Shown here: positions 28,054 through 37,601 of the stretch, in pieces
How the letters are laid out: every line of letters starts with the position of its first letter
Numbering within the stretch: the stretch's first letter is position 1
Assembly (NCBI GenBank): GCA_030038075.1
Contig: JASHPO010000047.1
Location: 1 to 59,915 of the forward strand
Direction of reading: 5' to 3'
DNA length: 59,915 nucleotides
Source: Nitrososphaerales archaeon
GTDB lineage: Archaea > Thermoproteota > Nitrososphaeria > Nitrososphaerales > CADDZS01
Program-made: the position numbers and the translations under genes
The notes under the pieces: model-generated
The model's input: the letters and a program-made list of their open reading frames with translations, nothing else
Told to the model about the DNA's origin: nothing
Databases searched by the model: none

Positions 28054-30168
28054 TTGAGAGCTTGGCCGGGTAGACCCTATCCTCTAGGCGCGACCTGGGA
28101 CGGCAAGGGTGTCAACTTTGCGATTTTTTCTGACAACGGCACTGCCGTAGAGCTCAAGCTTTACGAAAAAACCGATGCCCAAGGACCGAGAGAGGTCGTG
28201 AAATTAAGAGAGAAGACCGGCCACATCTGGCACATCTACCTCCCTGACGCGCTACCCGGACAGCTCTATGCGTATTCAGTTGATGGACCTTACGAACCTG
28301 AAAAGGGATTGCGGTTCAATTCCAAGAAAGTGCTGATAGATCCTTATGCAAAGGCGATAGCCGGGCCGATAAAATGGAACGATGCTCTCTTCGGATATAA
28401 GATCGGAAATCCTCAAGCCGATCTTTCTTTTGACGACAGAGATTCTGGCGCTTTCCTTCCGAAATGCGTTGTTGTCGATGGGTCGTTTGACTGGGAAGGC
28501 GACGAGTTGCTGAAGACCCCATGGAACAATACGATCATCTACGAGTTACACGTCAAGGGATTCACGAAGGTGCATCCCGAAGTGGAGGAGAAAAAGCGAG
28601 GAACGTATTCCGGTCTCGCCTCGCCAAGTGTAATACGTTACCTCAAAGATCTCGGGATAACCGCCGTGGAGCTTCTGCCTATACACCAACACGTCAACAG
28701 CAAGAACCTCGTGGACAAGGGTCTAGTTGATTACTGGGGATACAACACGATAGGATATTTCGCTCCCGATTCCAGGTATTGCAGCTCCGGCGTTCAGGGA
28801 GAACAGGTGCGAGAGTTCAAGGAGATGGTAAAGGCTTTGCACAAGGCTGGAATTGAAGTCATTCTCGACGTAGTGTACAACCATACGGCGGAAGGAAACC
28901 ACCTTGGACCAACACTGTGCTTCCGCGGCATTGACAACATTTCCTACTACCGACTTTCTCCAGAGAACGCAAGATATTGCGTCGATTTTTCAGGGACGGG
29001 TAACAGCCTGAACATGCGCAACCCCTCGGTTATTCAATTAATCATGGACAGCTTGAGGTACTGGATACTGGAGATGCATGTTGACGGCTTTCGATTCGAC
29101 CTAGCTGCGGCGCTTGCGAGGGAACTCTTTGAGGTGGACCGCCTGTCAATATTCTTCGAAGTCATCCAGCAGGATCCGGTGATATCCCAGGTGAAACTCA
29201 TCGCAGAACCCTGGGATTTAGGTGAAGGCGGCTATCAGGTGGGCAACTTTCCTGCCCTGTGGGCAGAATGGAACGGAAAATACAGGGACACCGTCAGGGG
29301 TTTCTGGCGGGGCGACGAAAACAAGATGGCCGAGCTGGGATACAGACTGACCGGATCAAGTGATCTTTTCCAAAACGGCGGAAGAAATCCACATTCTAGC
29401 ATTAACTTCGTCACGGCACACGATGGTTTCACGCTCAACGACCTAGTGAGTTACAATACAAAGCACAACGAGCAGAATAAGGAAGATAACAAAGACGGCT
29501 CAGACAATAACTTGAGCTCGAATTACGGGGTCGAAGGGCCGATCGAAGACATTGCAATAAACGAGCTCAGAGAAAGAGAGAAGAGAAATTTCATTTCGAC
29601 TCTTTTTTTGTCTCAAGGAGCTCCCATGATACTGGGAGGCGACGAGATAGGAAGGACCCAAAGAGGGAACAACAATGCCTACTGTCAGGACAACGAAACG
29701 AGCTGGTTCAACTGGAACCTCAGCCCGGATGCCAAGAGTCTTTTTGAATTTACGCGTCAAGCGATCCATCTGCGAAAAGAACATCCAGCTTTGCGCAGGG
29801 GAAGATTCCTGAAGGGGAAAAAACTCTTCGGTTCGATCAAAGACATTATTTGGCTCCAGCCTGATGGAAACGAGATGACGGAGGAAGAATGGACTAAACC
29901 GCACATTCGCGCGATCGGAATGATGCTGGGCGGAAATGCGATAGACGAATTCACCGAGCGGGGCGAGCGAATTGCCGACGACACGCTTCTGATATTGTTG
30001 AATGCGAACGCTACCGCGCTGCCGTTTAAGATTCCCAAAATCGGAGAAAAGTGGGAATTATTGCTTTACACAGGTGGAAAAGTGGAAGGCGCGGTTGCTG
30101 TCGTGAGCAGTGGAGGTGAATTCAACCTCAGAGATCGCTCTGTCGCCTTGCTTCGGCGGACGAGATAA
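28054..30168 (+). CDS. glgX: Glycogen debranching enzyme GlgX (GH13, CBM48)
   Basis: 704 residues, TTG start at 28054 (protein begins RAWPGRPYPLGATWDGKGVN after the start residue). N-terminal CBM48 (about 8-100), then a GH13 isoamylase-type barrel: DVVYNHTAEG, nucleophile Asp in DGFRFDLA, acid/base Glu in LIAEPWDLG, and VTAHDGFTLND. These match GlgX/TreX, which cleaves alpha-1,6 branches of glycogen or limit dextrins. It is 76 bp after the TreS-kinase gene and 60 bp before treY. In many archaea TreX sits with treY and treZ and supplies linear maltodextrins to them, and that is the likely role here too. Confidence 0.95.
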   Translation: MRAWPGRPYPLGATWDGKGVNFAIFSDNGTAVELKLYEKTDAQGPREVVKLREKTGHIWHIYLPDALPGQLYAYSVDGPYEPEKGLRFNSKKVLIDPYAKAIAGPIKWNDALFGYKIGNPQADLSFDDRDSGAFLPKCVVVDGSFDWEGDELLKTPWNNTIIYELHVKGFTKVHPEVEEKKRGTYSGLASPSVIRYLKDLGITAVELLPIHQHVNSKNLVDKGLVDYWGYNTIGYFAPDSRYCSSGVQGEQVREFKEMVKALHKAGIEVILDVVYNHTAEGNHLGPTLCFRGIDNISYYRLSPENARYCVDFSGTGNSLNMRNPSVIQLIMDSLRYWILEMHVDGFRFDLAAALARELFEVDRLSIFFEVIQQDPVISQVKLIAEPWDLGEGGYQVGNFPALWAEWNGKYRDTVRGFWRGDENKMAELGYRLTGSSDLFQNGGRNPHSSINFVTAHDGFTLNDLVSYNTKHNEQNKEDNKDGSDNNLSSNYGVEGPIEDIAINELREREKRNFISTLFLSQGAPMILGGDEIGRTQRGNNNAYCQDNETSWFNWNLSPDAKSLFEFTRQAIHLRKEHPALRRGRFLKGKKLFGSIKDIIWLQPDGNEMTEEEWTKPHIRAIGMMLGGNAIDEFTERGERIADDTLLILLNANATALPFKIPKIGEKWELLLYTGGKVEGAVAVVSSGGEFNLRDRSVALLRRTR

Positions 30169-30228
30169 AGCCTAAAAATTCCTCTGATTCGCGGGGCCAA
30201 TACAAGATGCTTTAACTGAGGTACTGAA

Positions 30229-33072
30229 ATGAAAGGCGATGCACGAATTCCAATTTCAACTTACAGACTGCAGTTGAACAAAAATTTTCCATTCAAGAGC
30301 GCGGAAAGTCTGGTCGACTATTTTAGTGATCTGGGAATTTCCGACATTTACCTTTCGCCCATTCTGCGGGCGCACAGCGGTAGCCTTCACGGGTACGATG
30401 GAGTTGACACTAGCCAGATTAGTCCGGAATTAGGTGGGCGACAAGGTTTTGAATCCCTTTTCCTGACGGTGAAGAAGAAAAAAATCGGTCTTCTTCTCGA
30501 CATTGTCCCAAATCATGTCGCGACATCGGACGAAAATGCGAAATGGAATAGTGTTCTGGAATACGGGAGATTCTCTCCATATGCATCTTTTTTTGATATA
30601 GATTGGTCAAGTCGAAGAAACCCAAAAAACAAGGTCTTCCTACCGATTCTAGCCGATTCTTGGGAGAAAAGTGTTCAAAGCGAAAAGGTCCGGATCTATT
30701 TTGATCAGAAAAATTCCAGAATCTTTCTGAAAATCTACGAGAATAGAAGGCTCCCTCTCTGTCCTGGAAGCTACGCCGCAATACTCAAACTATGCGCTGA
30801 AGAGCTATCGCGAGACGAGCGACAAATCAAATTACTAAAGAAATTAGATACGTTGACACGATCATTTAGCGCATTACCATCTAGTGTCGAGTCTCATTTC
30901 GATAACCCATCTCTTTACAAAACCGGAGAAAAATTGAAGCGAAGGTTCCAAAATCTGTGTGCCCTGACCCCCAAAATACCCTGTTGCATTCACAAGGTCC
31001 TTCGTGATCTCGACAGGTCAATCGTAGCCAGAAAAAGAATTCTTGGTCTGATTTTGAATGAGCAGTTCTACGTGATTGGCCAAATAATTCGCGACTCCGC
31101 GAAGATTAACTACCGCCGTTTCTTCGAGGTCAGCGATCTGATCGGAGTCCGAGTAGAAGATCCGAAAATATTTGCAGAAACCCACAAACTAATACTCGAA
31201 CTGCTCGATCAAAAAAAGATCTCCGGACTGAGGGTAGATCACCCCGACGGCTTGCTCGATCCCACGGCGTACTTCAGGAGACTGCAGGCAAGTTTCGGAA
31301 GCAAAATAATCAATCCCCCACTGTTTGTGCTTGCAGAGAAAATCCTGATGGAGCAAGAACATCTCAACCAAAGGTGGAAAGTTTACGGCACGACTGGCTA
31401 TGACTTTGCGAGGGACTCGACTCAGCTCTTTGTCTATCCAAGTGGGCTCGAATTTGATGCCATCTACCAGAAATTTATCCGAAAAAGAACGAACTTCGAT
31501 ACCGCCGTGCATCTCGGTAAGAGAAAGGTTCTGCGGAAACTGATGCAGGCTGAGCTCATAAGAGTCTCAGACCTTCTCTATTCGATTTCGCGAAAGACCA
31601 ATCAGTACCGCAACTTGAATTCAGAAGCAATTACCAGAGCTTTGGAGGAAGTAGTCTCGCGATTTCCTGTCTATCGCACGTACGTCACAGAAAAGACAGC
31701 GAAATTGTCAAACGACGAAGCCAAATTCGTCCTCCAAGCTCTTGATAGAGCAAAACATGTCGATACAAAATCTCTTCGACTCTTGCGTCAACTTCTGTTT
31801 CTTGAGAAAGTTGAAGGCGTTCCCTTCAGGGAGGCAAGAAATTTTGTCATGAAATTTCAACAGCTTACGGGACCTATCATGGCAAAGGGTGTCGAGGACA
31901 CCGCTTTCTACACGTTTAATCGGCTCATTTCCCTAAACGAGGTCGGCGGCAATCCCGAAAGGTTTGGCATATCAATTGAGGAGTTTCATCTCAGAAATCA
32001 GCTACGCGCCAAAACTTGGCCGTACACAATGCTCTGCTCGTCGACTCATGATACAAAGAGGAGCGAGGATGTTCGTGCCAGAATCAACTTTCTCTCCGAG
32101 ATACCAGAGGAGTGGCACAAAGCGCTAGTTCGATGGAACAAACTCAACAAAGAAAAGAAAACATTTTCGAACGGCAAATTTGCCCCTGGAAGAAACGACG
32201 AGTATTTCCTTTACCAAACATTGCTGGGAGCTTGGCCTCTGACTCCTAGCAACGGTACCTACGATGAGTTCATTGAGCGTATCGTGGCTTACGAAAGAAA
32301 AGCGTCAAAAGAGGCAAAGGAAAATACGAGCTGGCAAGAGCCAAACGAAAAGTACGATCTGGCGCTGGAGAGGTTTGTCAGGAAAATTCTGGAAAAGTCG
32401 TCATCTAACAAATTCCTGAAAGATTTTGGAGAATTTCAATCCGAAGTTTCCTTCTTTGGCATGTTAAACTCGCTGTCCTCATTGCTACTAAAACTGACTT
32501 CGCCTGGTTTTCCTGATATCTATCAAGGCAATGAGATCTGGGATTTTAGTCTTGTCGATCCAGATAACCGAAGGAAAGTTGATTTCCTGAGAATAAAGCG
32601 CATGCAGAGTTCGCTTTCGGCCATGCTGAAAAAAATGGATTGCGACATGCTCTCGGCAAGGCTCCTGCGAAATTGGAAAGACGGATTTGTAAAAATGTAT
32701 GTTTTGAATTTGACATTGAGATTCAGATCCAGTCATCCAAACCTTTTTTTCGACGGAGAATATTTGCCGCTGAAAACTGTGGGAGAAAAGCAAGATCATC
32801 TCTGCGCCTTTTTAAGGCAAAATCACCATGAGAAGTGTCTAGTAATCGTTCCGAGATTTTTTTCGAAACTAACTGGCGAACCAAGATCTCCGCTCGGAAA
32901 GGAGACTTGGGGAAACACGCGAATTTTGTTGCCAGACAAATCTCGTGTGGTGTGTTACAATTTGTTCACGAGAGAGAGTTTGAGCTCTCATGAGGAAAAA
33001 AATGTGAATTATCTGCATGCTTCAGAGGTCTTCGATAAGTTTCCTATTGCACTATTAACTACTACTCTTTGA
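30229..33072 (+). CDS. treY: Maltooligosyl trehalose synthase TreY (GH13)
   Basis: 947 residues. ISTYRLQLNKNFPF at the start, DIVPNHVA, GLRVDHPDGLLDP (nucleophile Asp), LAEKIL (acid/base Glu), MAKGVEDTAFYTFN and SSTHDTKRSEDVRAR are diagnostic of TreY. The enzyme converts the reducing end of a maltodextrin into an alpha,alpha-1,1 bond, giving maltooligosyl trehalose, which TreZ then cleaves to trehalose. Longer than the usual about 700-850 residues because of insertions in the middle. By eye the gene is richer in A than its neighbours (many AAA/GAA codons), which might mark separate acquisition. It ends 10 bp before the convergent glgE. Confidence 0.95.
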   Translation: MKGDARIPISTYRLQLNKNFPFKSAESLVDYFSDLGISDIYLSPILRAHSGSLHGYDGVDTSQISPELGGRQGFESLFLTVKKKKIGLLLDIVPNHVATSDENAKWNSVLEYGRFSPYASFFDIDWSSRRNPKNKVFLPILADSWEKSVQSEKVRIYFDQKNSRIFLKIYENRRLPLCPGSYAAILKLCAEELSRDERQIKLLKKLDTLTRSFSALPSSVESHFDNPSLYKTGEKLKRRFQNLCALTPKIPCCIHKVLRDLDRSIVARKRILGLILNEQFYVIGQIIRDSAKINYRRFFEVSDLIGVRVEDPKIFAETHKLILELLDQKKISGLRVDHPDGLLDPTAYFRRLQASFGSKIINPPLFVLAEKILMEQEHLNQRWKVYGTTGYDFARDSTQLFVYPSGLEFDAIYQKFIRKRTNFDTAVHLGKRKVLRKLMQAELIRVSDLLYSISRKTNQYRNLNSEAITRALEEVVSRFPVYRTYVTEKTAKLSNDEAKFVLQALDRAKHVDTKSLRLLRQLLFLEKVEGVPFREARNFVMKFQQLTGPIMAKGVEDTAFYTFNRLISLNEVGGNPERFGISIEEFHLRNQLRAKTWPYTMLCSSTHDTKRSEDVRARINFLSEIPEEWHKALVRWNKLNKEKKTFSNGKFAPGRNDEYFLYQTLLGAWPLTPSNGTYDEFIERIVAYERKASKEAKENTSWQEPNEKYDLALERFVRKILEKSSSNKFLKDFGEFQSEVSFFGMLNSLSSLLLKLTSPGFPDIYQGNEIWDFSLVDPDNRRKVDFLRIKRMQSSLSAMLKKMDCDMLSARLLRNWKDGFVKMYVLNLTLRFRSSHPNLFFDGEYLPLKTVGEKQDHLCAFLRQNHHEKCLVIVPRFFSKLTGEPRSPLGKETWGNTRILLPDKSRVVCYNLFTRESLSSHEEKNVNYLHASEVFDKFPIALLTTTL

Positions 33073-33082
33073 GAGGCGCGCG

Positions 33083-35059
33083 TTATTTTTCTAGAAGCAG
33101 AATGTGGGCTGGTTCGATGTTCGGGTCCAGCCTTATGTAGTTTGTTTCCCCCCGCCACTCGAATCTTTTGCCAGTTATCAAATCCCACACAAAATAGCTT
33201 TGATTTTCAACACCTAGTTCCTTGACCGGGACGTAGACCGTCGAATCCTGTGTATTGAAAGGGTCGAGATTAACTGCGACCATAATCACGTTCCGCTTGT
33301 CCTGCGTCCACTTGGCGTAGAACATCACATTTTCATTGCTGGCTCTGAGAAGGCGCAGATTAGAGGTAAACTGCAGAGCCGCGTTTTCCCTTCGGATTTT
33401 GTTCACTTTGGAAATAAAATCCTTGATATTGCTTGGACGCTCCCAGTCCCAGACTTTGTATTCGTATTTCTCTGAATTAAGATAATCCTCCGAGTTTTGC
33501 GTCAGGGCCCGGTTCTCGCACAACTCGAATCCATTGTATATTCCGTAAGAAGACGAGAGCGTTGCAGCGAGTACAAGCCTGATCTTGAAAGCTGGTCTCC
33601 CTCCCTTCTGAAGATATTCTGACAGTATGTCGGGAGTGTTCGTGAAGAAATTTCCAATGTAATACTCCGAGACATCTGAAAGCACAAACTCGTCAAGAAA
33701 TTGTTCCAGCTCTCTCTTGGTATTCTTCCACGTAAAGTAGGTGTACGATTGCGAGAAACCTAGCTTTGCAAGAAGCTTCATACTTTTGGGACGCGTGAAC
33801 GCTTCTGCTAGGAAGATAGTATCTGGATACGACGATTTGACGCTCGAAATGAGCCACTCCCAGAAGCCGATTGGTTTGGTGTGAGGATTGTCAACCCTAA
33901 AGATTCTGACGCCTTTCTCGATCCAGAAAATAACCACTTTGAGCAGCTCCTCCCAAAGCTGCTTCCAGTTTTTGTTTTCAAACGAAAACGGAACGATATC
34001 ATAGTATTTCTTCGGAGGGTTTTCCGCGTACCGTATTGTTCCGTCTTTTTGATGGTAGAACCACTCGGGATGCTCTCTGACGTATGGATGATCCGGCGAA
34101 GCCTGATACGCCAAATCCAAAGCCACCTCCATGTCGAGTTTTTTAGCCTCGCACACAAAATGCAAAAAGTCCTCCATTGTTCCCAGATCAGGATTGATGG
34201 ACTTGTGACCACCGTTCTCGTTCCCAATTGCCCAGGGGCTGCCCGGATCATCGGGGCCCGCATCTCCAGAATTGTTTCGACTTCTTCTGTTTGTCCTGCC
34301 GATCGGGTGAATCGGCGGAAGATAAATTACGTCGAAACCCATCTTCCTGATTTCGGGTAGCCTCTTTTCGCAATCAGCGAACGTCGCACTCTTTCTGGGG
34401 ACATTTCCTTGCGAGCGGTGGAACATTTCGTACCAGGAACCGAACCTTGCAAGAGTGGGCTCGACCGCGACTTCGAGAATGATGGATGTTTGGAGGCTGG
34501 GCTTTTCAAGGGAGGAATTGACAAGTTCTGCAAATTCGCGATCTTCAGCCAACTGGAGTTTTGCCTTAATGGTGTTACTCTTCTGGATTTCTTCAAAACG
34601 CCTTGAAAGTCTCGATTTTAGGTCGGCAGGGGAAGCAGCGATGGCGGACTCGATCAGATCGTTCAGACTGTCCAGCTCTGTCAAGATATTTTCTCCCGAA
34701 TCAAACCACTTCTTGGTGCTCTCGACAAGGTTCAGATACTTGTCAACCCATGCCTCTATTGCGTATTCGTAGGTTCCCGTTTCTTTGAGAAGAAAAGAGG
34801 CATTCCAACGATCTTCGTCATCATCATACTGCATTGGCGTTCTGGACCAAACATTAATTGCTTTTTTTCGATACAGAAGATCAGCTCTGAGAACATCGTG
34901 ACCGGATTTTACGACATCTGCGCTCACTTTCAGTGAATCTCCAACTATCCGCTTCACCGGGAACCGACCGCAGTCTAATTCGGGAGAAATGTGCTCGATA
35001 CAGATCGACTCTCGGGAAAAATCGTCGGTGGACAACCTGCCTTGGTTAGCGCGCTGCAT
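33083..35059 (-). CDS. glgE: Alpha-1,4-glucan: maltose-1-phosphate maltosyltransferase GlgE
   Basis: 658 residues. N-terminal beta domain, an inserted helical domain (about 120-185), then a GH13_3 barrel: GSWYEMFHRSQG, VIYLPPIHPIGRT, the nucleophile D390 in RVDNPHTKP and acid/base E419 in FLAEAFTRPK. Both positions are within a few residues of the Streptomyces GlgE catalytic pair. GlgE adds maltose units from maltose 1-phosphate to alpha-1,4-glucan and releases phosphate. Its donor is made by the TreS-maltokinase fusion 5 kb upstream. The gene runs against treY (10 bp between stops) and is divergent from treZ with a 66-bp shared promoter region. Identity is secure; presence in an archaeon is noteworthy. 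Confidence 0.96.
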   Translation of the reverse strand: MQRANQGRLSTDDFSRESICIEHISPELDCGRFPVKRIVGDSLKVSADVVKSGHDVLRADLLYRKKAINVWSRTPMQYDDDEDRWNASFLLKETGTYEYAIEAWVDKYLNLVESTKKWFDSGENILTELDSLNDLIESAIAASPADLKSRLSRRFEEIQKSNTIKAKLQLAEDREFAELVNSSLEKPSLQTSIILEVAVEPTLARFGSWYEMFHRSQGNVPRKSATFADCEKRLPEIRKMGFDVIYLPPIHPIGRTNRRSRNNSGDAGPDDPGSPWAIGNENGGHKSINPDLGTMEDFLHFVCEAKKLDMEVALDLAYQASPDHPYVREHPEWFYHQKDGTIRYAENPPKKYYDIVPFSFENKNWKQLWEELLKVVIFWIEKGVRIFRVDNPHTKPIGFWEWLISSVKSSYPDTIFLAEAFTRPKSMKLLAKLGFSQSYTYFTWKNTKRELEQFLDEFVLSDVSEYYIGNFFTNTPDILSEYLQKGGRPAFKIRLVLAATLSSSYGIYNGFELCENRALTQNSEDYLNSEKYEYKVWDWERPSNIKDFISKVNKIRRENAALQFTSNLRLLRASNENVMFYAKWTQDKRNVIMVAVNLDPFNTQDSTVYVPVKELGVENQSYFVWDLITGKRFEWRGETNYIRLDPNIEPAHILLLEK

Positions 35060-35125
35060 CGGACTTGATCACTAGAGAACTAACGCGGGCATATCAGCAT
35101 AGCCATTTAGAGTTCTAGAAAACTT

Positions 35126-37000
35126 TTGGAATGCGATAATAGGTCACTTGATTCAAGGTTCAAAGAGCTGTTAGATTTGAAGGATGCTAGAGCTTGGAAA
35201 CTTGACATCGGAGCAAATCCCAGTAGCAATGGAAATTGGATGTTCAGAGTCTGGGCCCCACATGCAAAAGAAGTAGAACTCGCGATCATTGACGGAAGAG
35301 GCGAAACCCGCTTCAAAATGGAGGAAGAGTCACGAGGGTATTTCTCAAAAGTCGAAGACGCAAGAGAAGAAATGAAATACGCGTTCATCATTGACGGCAA
35401 AAATAGGAGAGCAGATCCCGCTTCCCGATATCAACCGGACGGAGTCCATGGAGATTCCAAGTTAGTCGACCCGTCCAGCTATTCTTGGTCCGATGCTTCC
35501 TGGAACGGAGTTGCTCTAAATGATCTTGTAATCTATGAGCTTCACGTTGGAACCTTTACAAAGGAAGGAACATTCGAATCTCTGATTCCGTTCCTAGATT
35601 ATCTCGGAAAGGACCTCGGCATAACTGCCATCGAGATCATGCCGGTAGCCCAATTTTCGGGAAAAAGAAATTGGGGATACGACGGTGTACTGATGTATTC
35701 AGTTCAGAACAGTTATGGCGGTCCGCTTGGATTGAAAAAATTGATCGATGCATGTCATTCTTCGAATCTAGCAGTGATTCTTGACGTAGTCTACAACCAC
35801 GTCGGGCCTGAAGGAAACCATCTATCCGATTTCGGTCCTTATTTTTCTTCGAAGTACAGAACGCCGTGGGGGGCCGCGATTAATTACGATGACGCAGGAT
35901 GCGACGAAGTGCGAAAGTATGTCGTGAATAACGCGAATTACTGGGTTAACGAATATCACGTTGACGGACTGCGCTTGGACGCTATTCACGGGATTTTTGA
36001 CTTTTCCACCAAACACATTCTCGAGGAAATGAAAGACTCCGTAGAGAAGAACAAGATGAAAGGTAAGTACGTTCACTTGATAGCGGAGAGCGATCTTAAT
36101 GATCCGAAAATAATTTCTCAAGAGGACAAGTGTGGGTATGGTCTTGACGCCCAGTGGTCTGACGACTTTCACCACTCGGTTCACGCCTACCTCACGGGCG
36201 AAAAATATGGTTACTACGATGATTTTGGCGACATCACCCAAATCGAAAAAGCTATTCGAGACGGTTTTGTATACGACGGGATTTATTCAAAGTTCAGAAA
36301 CAGAAACCACGGAGCGTCGTCGCAAGGCCTGTCGGGTAGCAAGTTTGTGATTTGCATTCAAAATCACGACCAAGTAGGAAACAGGCCTGACGGCAAGAGG
36401 CTTTCGGCTCTAGTCGACCTGTCTGCCCTGAAAGTCGCTGCGGGATTGCTTCTACTCTCTCCCGCTATACCGATGCTGTTCATGGGAGAAGAGTACGCGG
36501 AGAAGGCTCCCTTCTATTTTTTCACCAGTCATTCCGACAAGGCGCTCGTAAATGCGACCCGGGAGGGCAGAAAAAAAGAGTTTGAATCGCACAAGTTTGA
36601 CATGGATTTCGTCAATCCTCAGGATGAGAAAACGTTTGTAAAGTGTAAGCTCAACGAAGCTTTACGATTCGATAGTCCTAATCGCGAAATCTTCGAATAT
36701 TACAAAGAGCTGATCTCGCTGAGAAAGGGTCATCCCGCCTTTAGAGACCTTGACAAGAGGAATATGCAGATTAGCCTAGACAAAAAGCAGAAGGTCATTG
36801 TATCCAGACGCCTAGGAACGAACGAAGAGCTGCTGACTTTAGTTGTACTGAACCGTAATTCTATCGAGTTAAGGAACGTGGCTACGGAAGACCAATGGAT
36901 CTTAATTCACAGTTCGACTGGCGGCAAGCCAAAACGAGATTCAAGCTCGATTCAACTGCCTTCCATGAGCGTGACGGTCTACAAGAAGCCATCACCGTAA
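35126..37000 (+). CDS. treZ: Maltooligosyl trehalose trehalohydrolase TreZ (GH13)
   Basis: 624 residues from a TTG start at 35126. N-terminal CBM48/E-set domain (about 15-105), then the barrel: VVYNHVGPEGNHLSDFGPYF, nucleophile Asp in GLRLDAIHGIFD, acid/base Glu in LIAESDLNDPK, CIQNHDQVGNR and FMGEEYAEKAPF. These define TreZ, which releases trehalose from maltooligosyl trehalose made by TreY. It starts 66 bp from the divergent glgE start and ends 48 bp before hsp20, so it may share transcription with the chaperone gene, consistent with a stress-protectant role. Confidence 0.95.
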   Translation: MECDNRSLDSRFKELLDLKDARAWKLDIGANPSSNGNWMFRVWAPHAKEVELAIIDGRGETRFKMEEESRGYFSKVEDAREEMKYAFIIDGKNRRADPASRYQPDGVHGDSKLVDPSSYSWSDASWNGVALNDLVIYELHVGTFTKEGTFESLIPFLDYLGKDLGITAIEIMPVAQFSGKRNWGYDGVLMYSVQNSYGGPLGLKKLIDACHSSNLAVILDVVYNHVGPEGNHLSDFGPYFSSKYRTPWGAAINYDDAGCDEVRKYVVNNANYWVNEYHVDGLRLDAIHGIFDFSTKHILEEMKDSVEKNKMKGKYVHLIAESDLNDPKIISQEDKCGYGLDAQWSDDFHHSVHAYLTGEKYGYYDDFGDITQIEKAIRDGFVYDGIYSKFRNRNHGASSQGLSGSKFVICIQNHDQVGNRPDGKRLSALVDLSALKVAAGLLLLSPAIPMLFMGEEYAEKAPFYFFTSHSDKALVNATREGRKKEFESHKFDMDFVNPQDEKTFVKCKLNEALRFDSPNREIFEYYKELISLRKGHPAFRDLDKRNMQISLDKKQKVIVSRRLGTNEELLTLVVLNRNSIELRNVATEDQWILIHSSTGGKPKRDSSSIQLPSMSVTVYKKPSP

Positions 37001-37033
37001 GAAACACAAACTCCAGATTGATAATCGGCCGAA

Positions 37034-37043
37034 TTCTTATAAG
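37034..37043 (+). promoter_or_regulatory. TATA-like element before hsp20
   Basis: TTCTTATAAG, a good archaeal TATA sequence, lies only 6 bases before the earliest in-frame TTG (37049). Since transcription starts about 22-27 bases after a TATA box, a later start such as the TTG at 37076 fits better if this box drives hsp20. Confidence 0.4.
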
Positions 37044-37048
37044 ATTCC

Positions 37049-37582
37049 TTGAGAGATAATCCGTCCAGTGGGATATTGCCTGCGAGAAAAAAGAGCAAGA
37101 AGGAGATTGCCGTCAAGGGTTCTGAAAATAGCGCTACGGATCTAGATCGCGTGTTTGCAGACTATGCCAGACGCTTTGACAACATGATACCACCCTTTTT
37201 CCGCGGGGGGTTGATGGGGCCCAGATGGTTGAGGTCTTTCGAACTTCCTGAAACTAGACGAGCATTCTCCGACCTCATCGACGCGGGAAAGGAGTATCGT
37301 GTACGCGCCGAAGTTCCCGGGATTCCGAAGGAAAAACTGAACATTTCCGTGACGCCAAGAGGTATCAAAATTGAGGGAGAGTTTGAAAACAAGATCGACG
37401 AGAACAACGAGGATTACGTGCACAAGGAGAGAACGTGGTCCAAGGTCAGCAGAGAACTCTCATTTCCCGAAGAAGTGATAGCTGACCAAGCTGACGCGGT
37501 CGTGAAAGATGGAATCCTCGAAGTTACGATTCCGAAAAAGAACCCGACTGAAGTGAAGTCTCACAAGGTTCAGGTAAGATAG
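37049..37582 (+). CDS. hsp20: Small heat-shock protein Hsp20 (alpha-crystallin)
   Basis: Up to 177 residues. The alpha-crystallin domain spans about 85-170: YRVRAEVPGIPKEKLNISV, GIKIEGE, then VHKERTWSKVSRELSFPEEV and the closing GILEVTIPKK strand. An N-terminal arm with PPFFRGGLMGPRWLRSFELP precedes it. The protein forms ATP-independent holdase oligomers. Start uncertain: TTG 37049, TTG 37076 or later (see TATA entry). Adjacent to trehalose genes, so both protein- and solute-based stress protection are encoded together. Confidence 0.9.
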   Translation: MRDNPSSGILPARKKSKKEIAVKGSENSATDLDRVFADYARRFDNMIPPFFRGGLMGPRWLRSFELPETRRAFSDLIDAGKEYRVRAEVPGIPKEKLNISVTPRGIKIEGEFENKIDENNEDYVHKERTWSKVSRELSFPEEVIADQADAVVKDGILEVTIPKKNPTEVKSHKVQVR

Positions 37583-37601
37583 TCGAGAGCGTCATCAGAT
37601 T

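Noticed and set aside
24600-37582. Trehalose cluster as a recently inserted mobile island
   Set aside because: No integrase, transposase, tRNA or flanking direct repeats are visible at either side.
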